Below, in pieces: positions 52,744-61,396 of a DNA stretch of 64,000 nt. Below the pieces are notes generated by a model that worked only from the letters and a program-made list of their open reading frames with translations, did no database searches and was not told the origin of the DNA. The number at the start of each line of letters is the position of its first letter. Position 1 is the first letter of the stretch. Source of the stretch: Desulfitobacterium dichloroeliminans LMG P-21439 (GTDB taxonomy: Bacteria > Bacillota > Desulfitobacteriia > Desulfitobacteriales > Desulfitobacteriaceae); assembly GCF_000243135.2 (NCBI RefSeq), contig NC_019903.1, positions 2,704,001 to 2,768,000 of the forward strand, read 5' to 3'. Position numbers and translations under genes: made by a program.

Positions 52744-54048
52744 ATGGATTGGAGAGAAACGTACAAGAGCCGCTTAACAACCGCTGATGAAGCTGTAAAA
52801 GTTGTAAAATCAGGCGACTTTGTTATACCCGGCCATGCTGCAAGTGAATCGGAACTACTTGTCAATGCTCTCGCCAAACGTTACAACGAATTGGAGAATG
52901 TCACCATTATTCAAGGGGTGTCCCTTGGCAGTTCGCCTTACTGCAAACCTGAAATGGAAGGTCATTTTATCTTGAAATCCATGTTCCTCGGTGCCAATAC
53001 CAGAAAATCAGTGTGGGATAACCGTGGGACTTTTTTCACGTTGATGTTCAATGAGTTCCCACGAGCTTTTCGAGAGGGTCATTTAGGCTCCGATGTCTTT
53101 ATTACAATGGTTAGCCCGCCGGATGAGCATGGGTACTGTAGTCTGGGCATGTCGGTCGATCACTCCAAGGAACTGGTGAATTGTGCTAAGATTGTCATCG
53201 CTGAGGTTAATCCCAATGTTCCTCGAACCTATGGCGATACACTCGTTCATGTCAATGATCTCGATTATATAGTTGAAAACGATGGTCCGATTCTCGAGCT
53301 TACCCGTTTTGCCGCTATGGATGAAGTTACACAAGCCATCGGCCGCCACGTAGCGGCGCTGATTAAAGACGGCGACACACTCCAAATGGGTGCTGGGACG
53401 ATTCCTGATGCCATTCTTAATTACCTTAAGGATAAAAATGATCTAGGCATTCACACGGAAATGTTCTCTGATGGCTTAATTGAATTGATTGAAGCCGGAA
53501 TCGTGAATGGCTCGAAGAAAACTATCAACCCTGGAAAAATTGTGGTCGCCTTTGCCCAAGGAACAAAGAAAGTTTATGAATACATCCACAATAACCCTCT
53601 CTTTGAGTTTCGCCCGGTCGATTATGTTAATAATCCTTGCATCATCGCCCAACACGATAATATGGTCGCCATCAATTCTGCCTTGGAAATTGACTTAGGC
53701 GGTCAAGTTTGCGCTGAAGCCATCGGTACAAAGCAGTACAGCGGCATCGGCGGACAGTTGGATTTTATCCGCGGAGCTGGGGCTGCCAAGAATGGTCGAG
53801 CAATTATCGTTCTCCAATCCTCAGCTAAAAACGGAACAATCTCCCGAATTTCCTGTCAGTTAAAGCCCGGAACTCCTGTAACCACAACGCGAAACGATGT
53901 TCGTTGGGTTGTGACAGAGTATGGTGCTGTCAATCTATACTGCAAATCGGAAAGCGAACGAGCCGCGGCGCTAATCAGTATCGCCCATCCCAATTTCCGA
54001 GAGCAGCTCCGACAGGAGTATCGTGAAATCTATGGCCGAACACTATAA
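52744..54048 (+). CDS. Acetyl-CoA hydrolase/CoA-transferase family enzyme
   Basis: 434 residues, family I-type CoA-transferase like 4-hydroxybutyrate or butyrate:acetate CoA-transferases. GAGTIPDAIL (216-225), E239 in HTEMFSDG (at the position of the catalytic Glu as I recall it), and IGTKQYSGIGGQLDFIRGA near 340. Moves CoA between acetyl-CoA and a carboxylate, activating the imported acid. AAAGGAG precedes the ATG. Specific acid unknown. Confidence 0.9.
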   Translation: MDWRETYKSRLTTADEAVKVVKSGDFVIPGHAASESELLVNALAKRYNELENVTIIQGVSLGSSPYCKPEMEGHFILKSMFLGANTRKSVWDNRGTFFTLMFNEFPRAFREGHLGSDVFITMVSPPDEHGYCSLGMSVDHSKELVNCAKIVIAEVNPNVPRTYGDTLVHVNDLDYIVENDGPILELTRFAAMDEVTQAIGRHVAALIKDGDTLQMGAGTIPDAILNYLKDKNDLGIHTEMFSDGLIELIEAGIVNGSKKTINPGKIVVAFAQGTKKVYEYIHNNPLFEFRPVDYVNNPCIIAQHDNMVAINSALEIDLGGQVCAEAIGTKQYSGIGGQLDFIRGAGAAKNGRAIIVLQSSAKNGTISRISCQLKPGTPVTTTRNDVRWVVTEYGAVNLYCKSESERAAALISIAHPNFREQLRQEYREIYGRTL

Positions 54049-54068
54049 ATAAACGAGGTGATGTGATT

Positions 54069-55376
54069 ATGAGTTTCCGCAAAAGTGAAGATGATATTGT
54101 TTGTATTAGTGCAACCAGAACGCCCTTTGGTAAATTCGGTGGTTCGTTGAAAGACATCGATATCTACGAACTTGGTGCTATTGCCATGAGAAATGCGATG
54201 GCCAAAATTGACCTTGACCCGGCTCTCATCGATGAAGTATGGTGGGGCAATGGGGATACTAGCAGCACGAAGGATCCGTTCACACCCGTTGTAGCTCGCC
54301 AAACCATGCTTAAAGCCGGGATTCCACCCGAAACCCCGTCGGTTGCTTTCGACCAAGCCTGCACCTCCGCCTTAAGTACCATAAAATATGGTGCTCGGAG
54401 CATTAAACTAGGGGAAGCAAAAATCGTTATGACTGGAGGGGCGACCAGTTTTAGCACTATTCCCTTTTTACTCCGGGATATTCGATGGGAAGGAAAAAAA
54501 CATTCTTCCTTTATGGTTGAAGACCCAATTATCCCTCTGGGATACAAAGATTATGCCCCTGTAGCAGTAGATTCAGGTAATGTCGCCATAGAGTACGGAG
54601 TATTACGTGAAGAACAGGATGAATTGGCCCTGGCCAGTCACCTTAAATACGGCCAGGCCCGGGAACGCGGATTTTTCAACAATGAACTGCAGCCCCTTGA
54701 GATCATGCAAAAAGATCGCAAAGGAAAAACCCTCACTTCCAAACTTTTAGATATCGATGAGCAATTTCGTCCGAATATTACTATAGAGAGTCTGGCAAAA
54801 CTGAAACCGATTTTCGACAACCCGACTTGTACAGCCGGCAATGCTCCAGGAATGAATGATGGTGCCACCGCTCAAATCATCACCACCAGAAAAAATGCTG
54901 AGCAATTGGGTTTGCCTATTCTTTATACCCTGGTCAGTATTTCCGCCATCGCCCTGCAGCCAAGGATTATGCCGGTTTCCCCAGCTTTCGCCATTAAGAA
55001 ATGCCTGGATGAAGCAGAATTGACCATGGCTGACATACAAACGATTGAAATTAATGAAGCCTTTGCTTGTGTTCCGTTGGTTTCCTTGAAACTCTTAGCT
55101 AATGAACGCTTCTTAAACAGTGACTATCAGGTGATGGTCAAAGAGGCCTCAACTCAACCCATCTTGGATTATGATCCTGCCAGCTATCAAAAGCTTAAGG
55201 AAAAACTTAACCCAAATGGAAGCGCAATTGCTGTCGGACATCCTAACACCGCAAGTGGAGCACGCATTATGATGACGGCTGCCTATCATCTCAAAGAAAC
55301 CGGCGGCGGGTATGCAGCTTGTGCGATTTGCGGCGGTCTGACACAGGGTGCAGGAGCTATCATTTGGGTCGAGTAA
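54069..55376 (+). CDS. Thiolase-family protein (thiolase 2)
   Basis: 435 residues, longer than thiolase 1. C98 in DQACTSALS, H in GHPNTASGARI and C in CAICGGLTQGAG are kept, so it should be active. It carries an extra segment of about 30 residues before the GHP motif (ASTQPILDYDPASYQK). Chain-length or branched-substrate specificity is possible. ATG at 54069 with GAGGTGA upstream; 20 bp after the CoA-transferase. Confidence 0.85.
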   Translation: MSFRKSEDDIVCISATRTPFGKFGGSLKDIDIYELGAIAMRNAMAKIDLDPALIDEVWWGNGDTSSTKDPFTPVVARQTMLKAGIPPETPSVAFDQACTSALSTIKYGARSIKLGEAKIVMTGGATSFSTIPFLLRDIRWEGKKHSSFMVEDPIIPLGYKDYAPVAVDSGNVAIEYGVLREEQDELALASHLKYGQARERGFFNNELQPLEIMQKDRKGKTLTSKLLDIDEQFRPNITIESLAKLKPIFDNPTCTAGNAPGMNDGATAQIITTRKNAEQLGLPILYTLVSISAIALQPRIMPVSPAFAIKKCLDEAELTMADIQTIEINEAFACVPLVSLKLLANERFLNSDYQVMVKEASTQPILDYDPASYQKLKEKLNPNGSAIAVGHPNTASGARIMMTAAYHLKETGGGYAACAICGGLTQGAGAIIWVE

Positions 55377-55456
55377 GCACTAGATAAACGAGACTTGCGT
55401 CAGACGAAGTTATACTCATCGCCGACTCTTGTCTTCTCCTAATTATTAAAATTAAA

Positions 55457-55498
55457 GCAACGTATTAGCCTCAACAATGGTTAATACGTTGCTTTTTT
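55457..55498 (+). terminator. Terminator of the CoA-transferase-thiolase operon
   Basis: 14-bp stem beginning GCAACGTATTA and ending TAATACGTTGC, 8-nt loop, then TTTTTT. Confidence 0.9.
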
Positions 55499-55554
55499 GA
55501 GCGCATTTAGTTGACGCATCCACGAAGTGGATAAAGCTTATATTCGGATACGCA

Positions 55555-55579
55555 CAAAAAAAGAAGCCTTGCGGCTTCT
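55555..55579 (-). terminator. rpmF terminator
   Basis: Minus strand AGAAGCC-GCAA-GGCTTCT then TTTTTTT; 13 bp after the rpmF stop. Ends the ackA-side operon at the edge of the accessory block. Confidence 0.85.
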
Positions 55580-55591
55580 CTCTCTTTGCGA

Positions 55592-55771
55592 TTACTCACC
55601 CATCGATACTACTTCCTTGGCTTTATAAAAGCCGCAGCTTGGGCAAATATGATGTGGCAATGTAGGCTTATGACATTGGGGGCATTCAATGTGGTTTGGA
55701 GCTGTTAACTTCCACATTGCCCGACGTTTACGAACTCTGGATTTGGATTGGCGATGTTGACCAACACCCAT
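55592..55771 (-). CDS. rpmF: 50S ribosomal protein L32
   Basis: 59 residues translated from the sequence: MGVGQHRQSKSRVRKRRAMW start, then zinc-binding CPQC and CPSC pairs, the C+ form of L32. AAGGGGGTG precedes the ATG. DUF177 (YceD) lies directly upstream, as in most bacteria. In many Firmicutes fapR/plsX follows; here it is 36 kb away. Confidence 0.97.
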   Translation of the reverse strand: MGVGQHRQSKSRVRKRRAMWKLTAPNHIECPQCHKPTLPHHICPSCGFYKAKEVVSMGE

Positions 55772-55801
55772 GGATTACACCCCCTTTAAACTTTCGAATA
55801 A

Positions 55802-56311
55802 TTAATCTTCACGAGGCCAGTTGGCTAACGCTGCAAGACGGGGATCCACTTGATCTTGGACACAGTCACAAGATTCAACATTGTGATTCACACCGCAAAC
55901 AGGGCACAACCCTTTACACTCAGAAGAACAGATAAACCTCATCGGTAAGGCCAACACGATTTGCTCAAGAATGCGGTCACTGAGTTCAATTTCATCCTTT
56001 TCGAACACCAGCACAGTCTCTATTTGTTCTTCCGTTGCTTGGGGAGCATATACCCACTCATCTTCATAATCCTGATGAATTGTATAATGAAAAGGTTCTA
56101 GGCAACGACCACATTGAGTTTTAATCTCAGCATCGATCGTACCCTGGACAAGCAAGGAATCCCCCGTATTGTTCACCTGAAGTTGAACGTGTACAGGAGC
56201 GACAAAAGTAATCCCCTCAAGTTCTGATTCAAAGGCGGAAAAGTCGTCTTTTAAATCAAAATGAGCAGTACCAATTTCATCGCGGCGAATTTGAGCGACA
56301 TTAATTATCAC
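55802..56311 (-). CDS. DUF177/YceD protein
   Basis: About 169 residues. INVAQIRRDEIGTAHFDL start, then QCGRCLEPF and the C-terminal CKGLCPVCG with NHNVESCDC, the conserved cysteines of the YceD family linked with rRNA/L32 expression. The GTG at 56311 (GGAG 8 nt upstream) is preferred to the longer frame. 30 bp before rpmF. Confidence 0.92.
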   Translation of the reverse strand: MIINVAQIRRDEIGTAHFDLKDDFSAFESELEGITFVAPVHVQLQVNNTGDSLLVQGTIDAEIKTQCGRCLEPFHYTIHQDYEDEWVYAPQATEEQIETVLVFEKDEIELSDRILEQIVLALPMRFICSSECKGLCPVCGVNHNVESCDCVQDQVDPRLAALANWPRED

Positions 56312-56376
56312 AATGACCACTCCAATACACAACCATTATTATAGTTGGCTAGATTTTCTTTGTCAAGGAAAACTCC

Positions 56377-57576
56377 TTAACCCTTACTTACAATATCTAA
56401 AGTATCCAAAGCAATCATCAATTCTTCATTAGTAGGAATAACGAGAACTCGACAGGTCGCTTCAGGAACCGAAATGTCAATCTCTTGACCGCGTGTTTTG
56501 TTCTTTTCCAGATCAAGTTTAGTACCAAGGTAATCCAGTCCCTGCACAACAGTCTCCCGCATTTCGGCAGAGTTTTCGCCTAAGCCAGCTGTAAAGATAA
56601 TGGCATCTGCGCCGTCTAAAACCGCAGCATAGGAGCCAATGTATTTCTTTACATCATGGGCAAACACTTGTAGCGCTAGACCGGCACGGTAATTTCCTTG
56701 ATCACGAGCTTGCTCAATATCACGGAAATCGCTGCTCACCCCGGAAAGTCCTAAGACTCCGCTCTTTTTATTAAGGAAGTCATTCACTTCATCGGAGGTC
56801 AGATTTTCCTTCTGTTGAATGAACGATACGATTGAAGGGTCTAAGTCACCTGAGCGAGTCCCCATCATAAGTCCTTCTAAGGGAGTAAAACCCATGGAGG
56901 TTTCGAGGGATTTTCCATCTTTAATAGCTGTGATGGAAGAGCCATTGCCTAAATGGCAGCTAATCAGCTTCAAGCCTTCTACAGGGCGACCCAAGAGCTC
57001 CGCAGCACGTTGACTTACATATTTATGAGAAGTCCCATGAAAACCATATTTCCTGATTTTATATTTTTCATAAAGTTCATAGGGCAATCCATAGAGATAG
57101 GCATGGGCAGGCATGGTTTGATGAAAGGCTGTATCAAAAACAGCGACTTGAGGTACACCAGGCATGAGTTTTTGACACGCTTCAATGCCTGCGATATTAG
57201 GAGGATTATGAAGAGGTGCTAATTCAATGCACTCCTCAATGGCTTGCATAACTTCATCGTCAATCAGGACGGAACTAGCAAATTTCTCGCCTCCATGGAC
57301 CACACGATGACCCACAGCACCGATTTCTTCAAGGCCTTTTAGTACTCCATATTCAGGATTAACTAAAGCATCTAATACCAATTGAATGGCTACAGTATGA
57401 TTGGGTATTTCCGCAGTAATAATCTCCTTTTCTCCGGCAGCCGGACGATGGGTTAGGACTGCACCAGGAAGACCAATCCGTTCTACTAAACCTTTGGCGA
57501 TAGGAGTCTTGGTATTCATATCAAGCAATTGATACTTCAGCGAGGAACTCCCACAGTTAATCACAAGAACCTTCAC
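56377..57576 (-). CDS. ackA: Acetate kinase
   Basis: 399 residues. [17 protein letters not shown] start, [68 protein letters not shown] and [13 protein letters not shown]: full set of family motifs. Makes ATP from acetyl phosphate; fits acetate production from the acyl-CoA island. pta is not in the window. Confidence 0.98.
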   Translation of the reverse strand: MKVLVINCGSSSLKYQLLDMNTKTPIAKGLVERIGLPGAVLTHRPAAGEKEIITAEIPNHTVAIQLVLDALVNPEYGVLKGLEEIGAVGHRVVHGGEKFASSVLIDDEVMQAIEECIELAPLHNPPNIAGIEACQKLMPGVPQVAVFDTAFHQTMPAHAYLYGLPYELYEKYKIRKYGFHGTSHKYVSQRAAELLGRPVEGLKLISCHLGNGSSITAIKDGKSLETSMGFTPLEGLMMGTRSGDLDPSIVSFIQQKENLTSDEVNDFLNKKSGVLGLSGVSSDFRDIEQARDQGNYRAGLALQVFAHDVKKYIGSYAAVLDGADAIIFTAGLGENSAEMRETVVQGLDYLGTKLDLEKNKTRGQEIDISVPEATCRVLVIPTNEELMIALDTLDIVSKG

Positions 57577-57923
57577 AATAAATTACCCCCTATTTTTCTT
57601 TTCCACCCATTTTTCTTTTTTTCTTATTTCTAGTTTCTTCTCTAAGAACGCAAAAGATGATCTCTTATCATTTTGCCCAGAATGAGACATTCTCTTACCT
57701 CTTTTAAAGATATCTATAAAGAAATAACACAAATACGTGTGAATTTATCTCTCTCTTCACACGATAAAGGGTACCTACTTCAGTGGAGCTTCACTTCCCC
57801 TGAAGATGGACTTAGCCTCGCTGAGCACAAGCCAACTAAAACTTGCAAAGCAATCTAGTTTCTGATGTCCACAGCGTGGAAAACACTTTTTTAGTTTAAC
57901 ACAAATCATTTACATTTCAAGTG
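57577..57923. other. 347-bp gap between ackA and the patatin-like gene
   Basis: Holds the ackA leader. An imperfect hairpin CTTCAG...CTGAAG lies at 57778-57805. I see no credible gene and no RNA family I can name; a 61-codon plus-strand frame here lacks a ribosome site. Confidence 0.4.
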
Positions 57924-58682
57924 TTAACCAAAAATGCGAACAATGTCGGAAAGTTTAGAATTTGCTGCGGTTCTTCCCAAGGCAATGGCTTCTTCAGCCT
58001 GATCAAATTGTAAAATACCAATATGACCCACCTCAGGCTGAATGAGCACATCAGCTTTATCCTTTTGGGTCTGAAAGACTTCTTCTTCCAGTATCCCTAG
58101 CGATTGCATCATCACATCCATGGCCGTGTTGAGCTTGGCTGACAATCCCTTTTTTACATCTACTGCTAAAATTCTATCCGCGCCCAATTCCTTGGCTACC
58201 ATGATAGGCAAACGATTCTTCACAGCCCCATCCACCAGGAGATGACCTTGATAACTATAGGGCTTAAATACCCCGGGAATGGAAACGCTGGCACGAACTG
58301 CGTGGGCCACGCTGCCTTCTCGGAAAACAACCCTATTTCCTGTTTCAATATCTGTTGCCACGATAGCTAAGGGGATCCGTAGTTCAGCAAAGGTTAAATC
58401 CTTAGTGAGAAGTCGCATAGCTTCTAAGAACTTTTCCCCTTTGACAAAGCCGTCTCTAGAAACGGAGAGATCGATGAGCCTCTTGCTAAATCCTTGGTAG
58501 GTAATCAATCGTTCTAAACGATAGAGATCTACTCCCGCTGCCCAGAGTGCACCAAAGACGGCCCCGATGCTACAACCGACGATACAATCGACCTCAATCT
58601 TCTCTTCTTCGAGCACCTGCAAAAAACCCAAATGAGCCAAACCCCGCGCTCCGCCCGACCCCAGAACTAATCCTTTTTTCAT
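57924..58682 (-). CDS. ylbK: Patatin-like phospholipase (YlbK/RssA type)
   Basis: 252 residues. GSGGARGLAHLG (oxyanion), nucleophile Ser in GCSIG, catalytic Asp in VDGAVKNRLP. A Ser-Asp dyad lipid hydrolase. The ATG at 58682 follows CAGGAGGTCG; the longer frame reading has no site. Divergent from ylbJ by 80 bp, the conserved neighbour pair. Confidence 0.92.
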   Translation of the reverse strand: MKKGLVLGSGGARGLAHLGFLQVLEEEKIEVDCIVGCSIGAVFGALWAAGVDLYRLERLITYQGFSKRLIDLSVSRDGFVKGEKFLEAMRLLTKDLTFAELRIPLAIVATDIETGNRVVFREGSVAHAVRASVSIPGVFKPYSYQGHLLVDGAVKNRLPIMVAKELGADRILAVDVKKGLSAKLNTAMDVMMQSLGILEEEVFQTQKDKADVLIQPEVGHIGILQFDQAEEAIALGRTAANSKLSDIVRIFG

Positions 58683-58762
58683 AATTCGACCTCCTGACGA
58701 CCAAAACTCTTCTAGCCAGCCCTCTTTCTCCATATATATTTATGTGGAAGGACGGGTGAGAT

Positions 58763-59920
58763 ATGGCTGCAATTTTTCGCATCATCCCATTTTTTCTTTT
58801 AGGTTTAGTCATGTTTTATTTTCCCCAAGAGGTTGTTCGGTCGGCTGCAGATGGCCTTTCCCTATGGTGGCGTTATGTACTTCCGGCGCTCCTGCCATTT
58901 TTCATACTTTCCGAACTCTTACTTGCCTCAGGCTTTGTTCACTTTATGGGAGTATTAGTAGAACCCTTAATGCGCCCCATCTTCCGTCTCCCGGGGCAAG
59001 CTTCCTTTGTGGTGGCGATGAGCTATACCTCAGGTATCCCGATTGGTGCTGTACTGACCACCAAGCTACGTCAAAATAAAGTTCTTACTCGTGTAGAAGG
59101 AGAACGACTCTTAGCCTTTACCTGCAATCCCAGCCCGGGGTTCATGTTCGGAGCAGTCGCTTCCAGCATGCTATTAAGGCCTGAGCTTGGCATTGTCCTT
59201 GTCGGATCCGTTTATCTGGGGAATCTCTTAGTCGGAATCCTTTTCCGCTTTTATCGGGCTAGTGAATCTACAAAGTATCCTCCTTCCCCGCCTTCTTTAC
59301 GTAAAGCCTTCCAAGAGCTACAGAATGCCCAGAGAGTAGACCCCAGGCCATTTGCCCAACAGCTTGGCGATGCTATTCGACAGGGTATCAATACCCTTCT
59401 CTTAGTGGGTGGCTTCATCGTTTTTTTCTCCGTATTAGTCAATTTACTGGAGTCAATCCATGTCACCCAGGCCATGGGTAGTCTTTTATCCAGACTTACC
59501 GGCGGGCTGATTACCACTCAAGCCGTCGATGCTCTAATGACCGCTTTCCTTGAGACAACCTTAGGCTGTCGGTCGGTTATTGACACCTTTTCTAGCCTTC
59601 ATCTCCAGATTGGGCTCCTGGCTGCCGTCTTAGGTTGGGGAGGGCTTTCCTCTTTTGCCCAAGTTGCCACTTTCACCAGTACGACAGATTTGCGTTTTCT
59701 GCCCTTTGTCGTGGGAAGAGGACTTCACATGATTTTCGCCTTAGTCCTCAGCCAGATCTTTCTGAGCCTTATGAAATTCCCCGTCTTCGCTCTCCGGCTT
59801 ACCCCAGGCCCCTTTAGTTTCATGGAAACTTGGCGTCTAAGTTCATGGTTCTTCTGTTCTACAATGCTTATTTTCCTAGGAATCAGCTTCGGAATGCGTG
59901 TTTTCTACTCCCGTAAATAA
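58763..59920 (+). CDS. ylbJ: Sporulation integral membrane protein YlbJ
   Basis: 385 residues, about eight helices. Nucleoside-transporter gate (NupC-like Gate) repeats: LPFFILSELLLASGFVHFMGVL and AVLGWGGLSSFAQVATF. Needed for spore cortex formation in Bacillus; sigma-E controlled there. GGGTGAG precedes the ATG. Supports an endospore former. Confidence 0.93.
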   Translation: MAAIFRIIPFFLLGLVMFYFPQEVVRSAADGLSLWWRYVLPALLPFFILSELLLASGFVHFMGVLVEPLMRPIFRLPGQASFVVAMSYTSGIPIGAVLTTKLRQNKVLTRVEGERLLAFTCNPSPGFMFGAVASSMLLRPELGIVLVGSVYLGNLLVGILFRFYRASESTKYPPSPPSLRKAFQELQNAQRVDPRPFAQQLGDAIRQGINTLLLVGGFIVFFSVLVNLLESIHVTQAMGSLLSRLTGGLITTQAVDALMTAFLETTLGCRSVIDTFSSLHLQIGLLAAVLGWGGLSSFAQVATFTSTTDLRFLPFVVGRGLHMIFALVLSQIFLSLMKFPVFALRLTPGPFSFMETWRLSSWFFCSTMLIFLGISFGMRVFYSRK

Positions 59921-59974
59921 TCGCTTAGGGAAGCATAATAATTTGTAATAAAAATCACAATAGACTATAGTCTT

Positions 59975-60008
59975 AAGGGCTACCCGGAGGTATCCCTTAT
60001 TCTTTTAC
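59975..60008 (+). terminator. ylbJ terminator
   Basis: AAGGGCTACC-CGGA-GGTATCCCTT (one mismatch), then ATTCTTTT. Confidence 0.75.
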
Positions 60009-60038
60009 AGCGCTTGCTTTGTCCATTGCTAACCGCCT

Positions 60039-60563
60039 CTAAGACTCCTGCTGCTGCGAATTTCCTTTATCACTAGGCTTTTCTCTCTGATCCCGTTTGG
60101 CCAAGTTTCGCAAATCCTCACGGTTGCGGCGTACCGACTGCAAGGTTTCCGCCACACTTTGCTCTACTTGGAGCAGCATCTCATCTGTGTACTGGATCGC
60201 TCCCAATTTAACCTCTTTGGCATAAGCCTGAGCTTGGCGAGCAATATCTTCAGCATAGCCCTGAGCCTGCTTCACAACCTCGCTCTCTTCGGCCATCTTT
60301 TCGATGTAGCTTTTGCCCCGCTCAACCAATCGTCCGGCTTCCGCTTGCGCTTCATCCATAATCTTTTGTCTTTCCGCTAGTACCCATTTTGCATTTTGAA
60401 GTTCCTCTGGAAGTGCTGTTCTCACCCGATCGAGCAAGTCAAAAATAACATTATCATCCACTAAAACTTTCCCCGTCATCGGGATCTTGGTTCCGCGATC
60501 CACAATTTCTTCTAATTCATCAAGTAATGCTAATACTTCGTTTTCCAATAGGATCCTCTCCAA
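60039..60563 (-). CDS. Conserved coiled-coil protein, ATP synthase b-like
   Basis: 174 residues, nearly all helical, with Ala/Glu/Gln heptads (about 60-155) like DivIVA or F-type ATPase b-subunits; no membrane helix. Found next to rsmD in related Firmicutes; role unknown. Start follows rsmD by 4 bp, so cotranscribed. coaD, which often takes this place after rsmD, is absent here. Confidence 0.7.
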   Translation of the reverse strand: MERILLENEVLALLDELEEIVDRGTKIPMTGKVLVDDNVIFDLLDRVRTALPEELQNAKWVLAERQKIMDEAQAEAGRLVERGKSYIEKMAEESEVVKQAQGYAEDIARQAQAYAKEVKLGAIQYTDEMLLQVEQSVAETLQSVRRNREDLRNLAKRDQREKPSDKGNSQQQES

Positions 60564-60567
60564 TCTT

Positions 60568-61113
60568 TTAATCGATTCTTTGCAGATACCAAATCTTTGT
60601 ATCCCCGTATTCTCCCGTTTTTCTTATTTCAAAGGGAGCTACATTCGTAAGGTTTTCATCCTTCGCTGTTTCCACAATAATGACTCCGGAATATGTAAGG
60701 CGACATGGATCCAGCAAATACTTTAGGGACTTTTCGGCTAGGCCCAAATGATAGGGCGGGTCAATAAATATAAGATCAAAAATCTCTTCCTGATGCCGCG
60801 CAAGATAGTCAAAGGCATCCATCTCCATAAGCTTGGCATTCTGTACCCCCAAATGTTCAAGATTCTCTTGAATCACCCGTTGTGCTATTCGGCTTTTTTC
60901 AATAAGTATTGCTTCTTTTGCTCCTCGCGACAGGGCCTCAAGAGCTAAATTTCCCGTACCTGAGAACATATCCAATACTTTAGCGTCAACGACTTTTTCT
61001 CGCAGTACATTGAATATGGCTCCTTTAATCTTATCCGCGGTAGGACGAGTGTTTATCCCTGGTACAGCTTTTAGACGCTGTCCGCGATAATCTCCAGCAA
61101 TAATTCGCATCAA
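60568..61113 (-). CDS. rsmD: 16S rRNA (guanine966-N2)-methyltransferase RsmD
   Basis: 181 residues. MRIIAGDYRGQRLKAVPG start, RPTADKIKGAIFNVL, SAM motif VLDMFSGTGNLALEAL and catalytic DPPYHLG. Methylates 16S rRNA. Start close to 61113 with upstream GAAATTTGATG; no strong SD. Confidence 0.95.
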   Translation of the reverse strand: MMRIIAGDYRGQRLKAVPGINTRPTADKIKGAIFNVLREKVVDAKVLDMFSGTGNLALEALSRGAKEAILIEKSRIAQRVIQENLEHLGVQNAKLMEMDAFDYLARHQEEIFDLIFIDPPYHLGLAEKSLKYLLDPCRLTYSGVIIVETAKDENLTNVAPFEIRKTGEYGDTKIWYLQRID

Positions 61114-61396
61114 ATTTCACGACCTTCGAGTGGGCTAGTGCTGATACCATCTATTTTACTTCAGCAAATCTCTATTTTATATCAGCATAAGTATAACACA
61201 ATCTTCAAAATTCTTCCCTAAAATTCTTGAATAAAAGTATTTTCTCAGAGAATACTAAAATAGGTCATCGAAAATTTCTCATCGAAGACCTTTCCCCCAT
61301 CCAGTTCTTCCTTTCGTTTTTCACTTGGTCACTGGTCGCGAGGGCCAGTGATTTTTTTTAATTATCTAAAACTGGCATTTTAAGGAGGTCTATCCC
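61114..61396. other. Divergent rsmD/gpr gap with plus-strand leader hairpins
   Basis: Contains AGGTC...GACCT (about 61262-61293) and an intrinsic-terminator-like hairpin TCACTGG...CCAGTGA followed by TTTTTTTT (61329-61359), all upstream of gpr on its strand. Either gpr has an attenuated leader or a short plus-strand RNA ends here. The start of such a transcript was not found. Confidence 0.5.
61329..61359 (+). terminator. Intrinsic terminator upstream of gpr
   Basis: 7-bp stem, 9-nt loop, eight Ts; 38 bp before the gpr ATG. Confidence 0.6.

Noticed and set aside
53083-55040. Minus-strand frames opposite the CoA-transferase and thiolase 2
   Set aside because: Shadows of clearly recognised enzymes.
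57673-57858. 61-codon plus-strand gene upstream of ackA
   Set aside because: No ribosome site, no family features, overlaps the probable ackA leader.
57577-57923. 6S RNA or riboswitch before ackA
   Set aside because: Some pairing is present but no conserved motif of a known class could be recognised.
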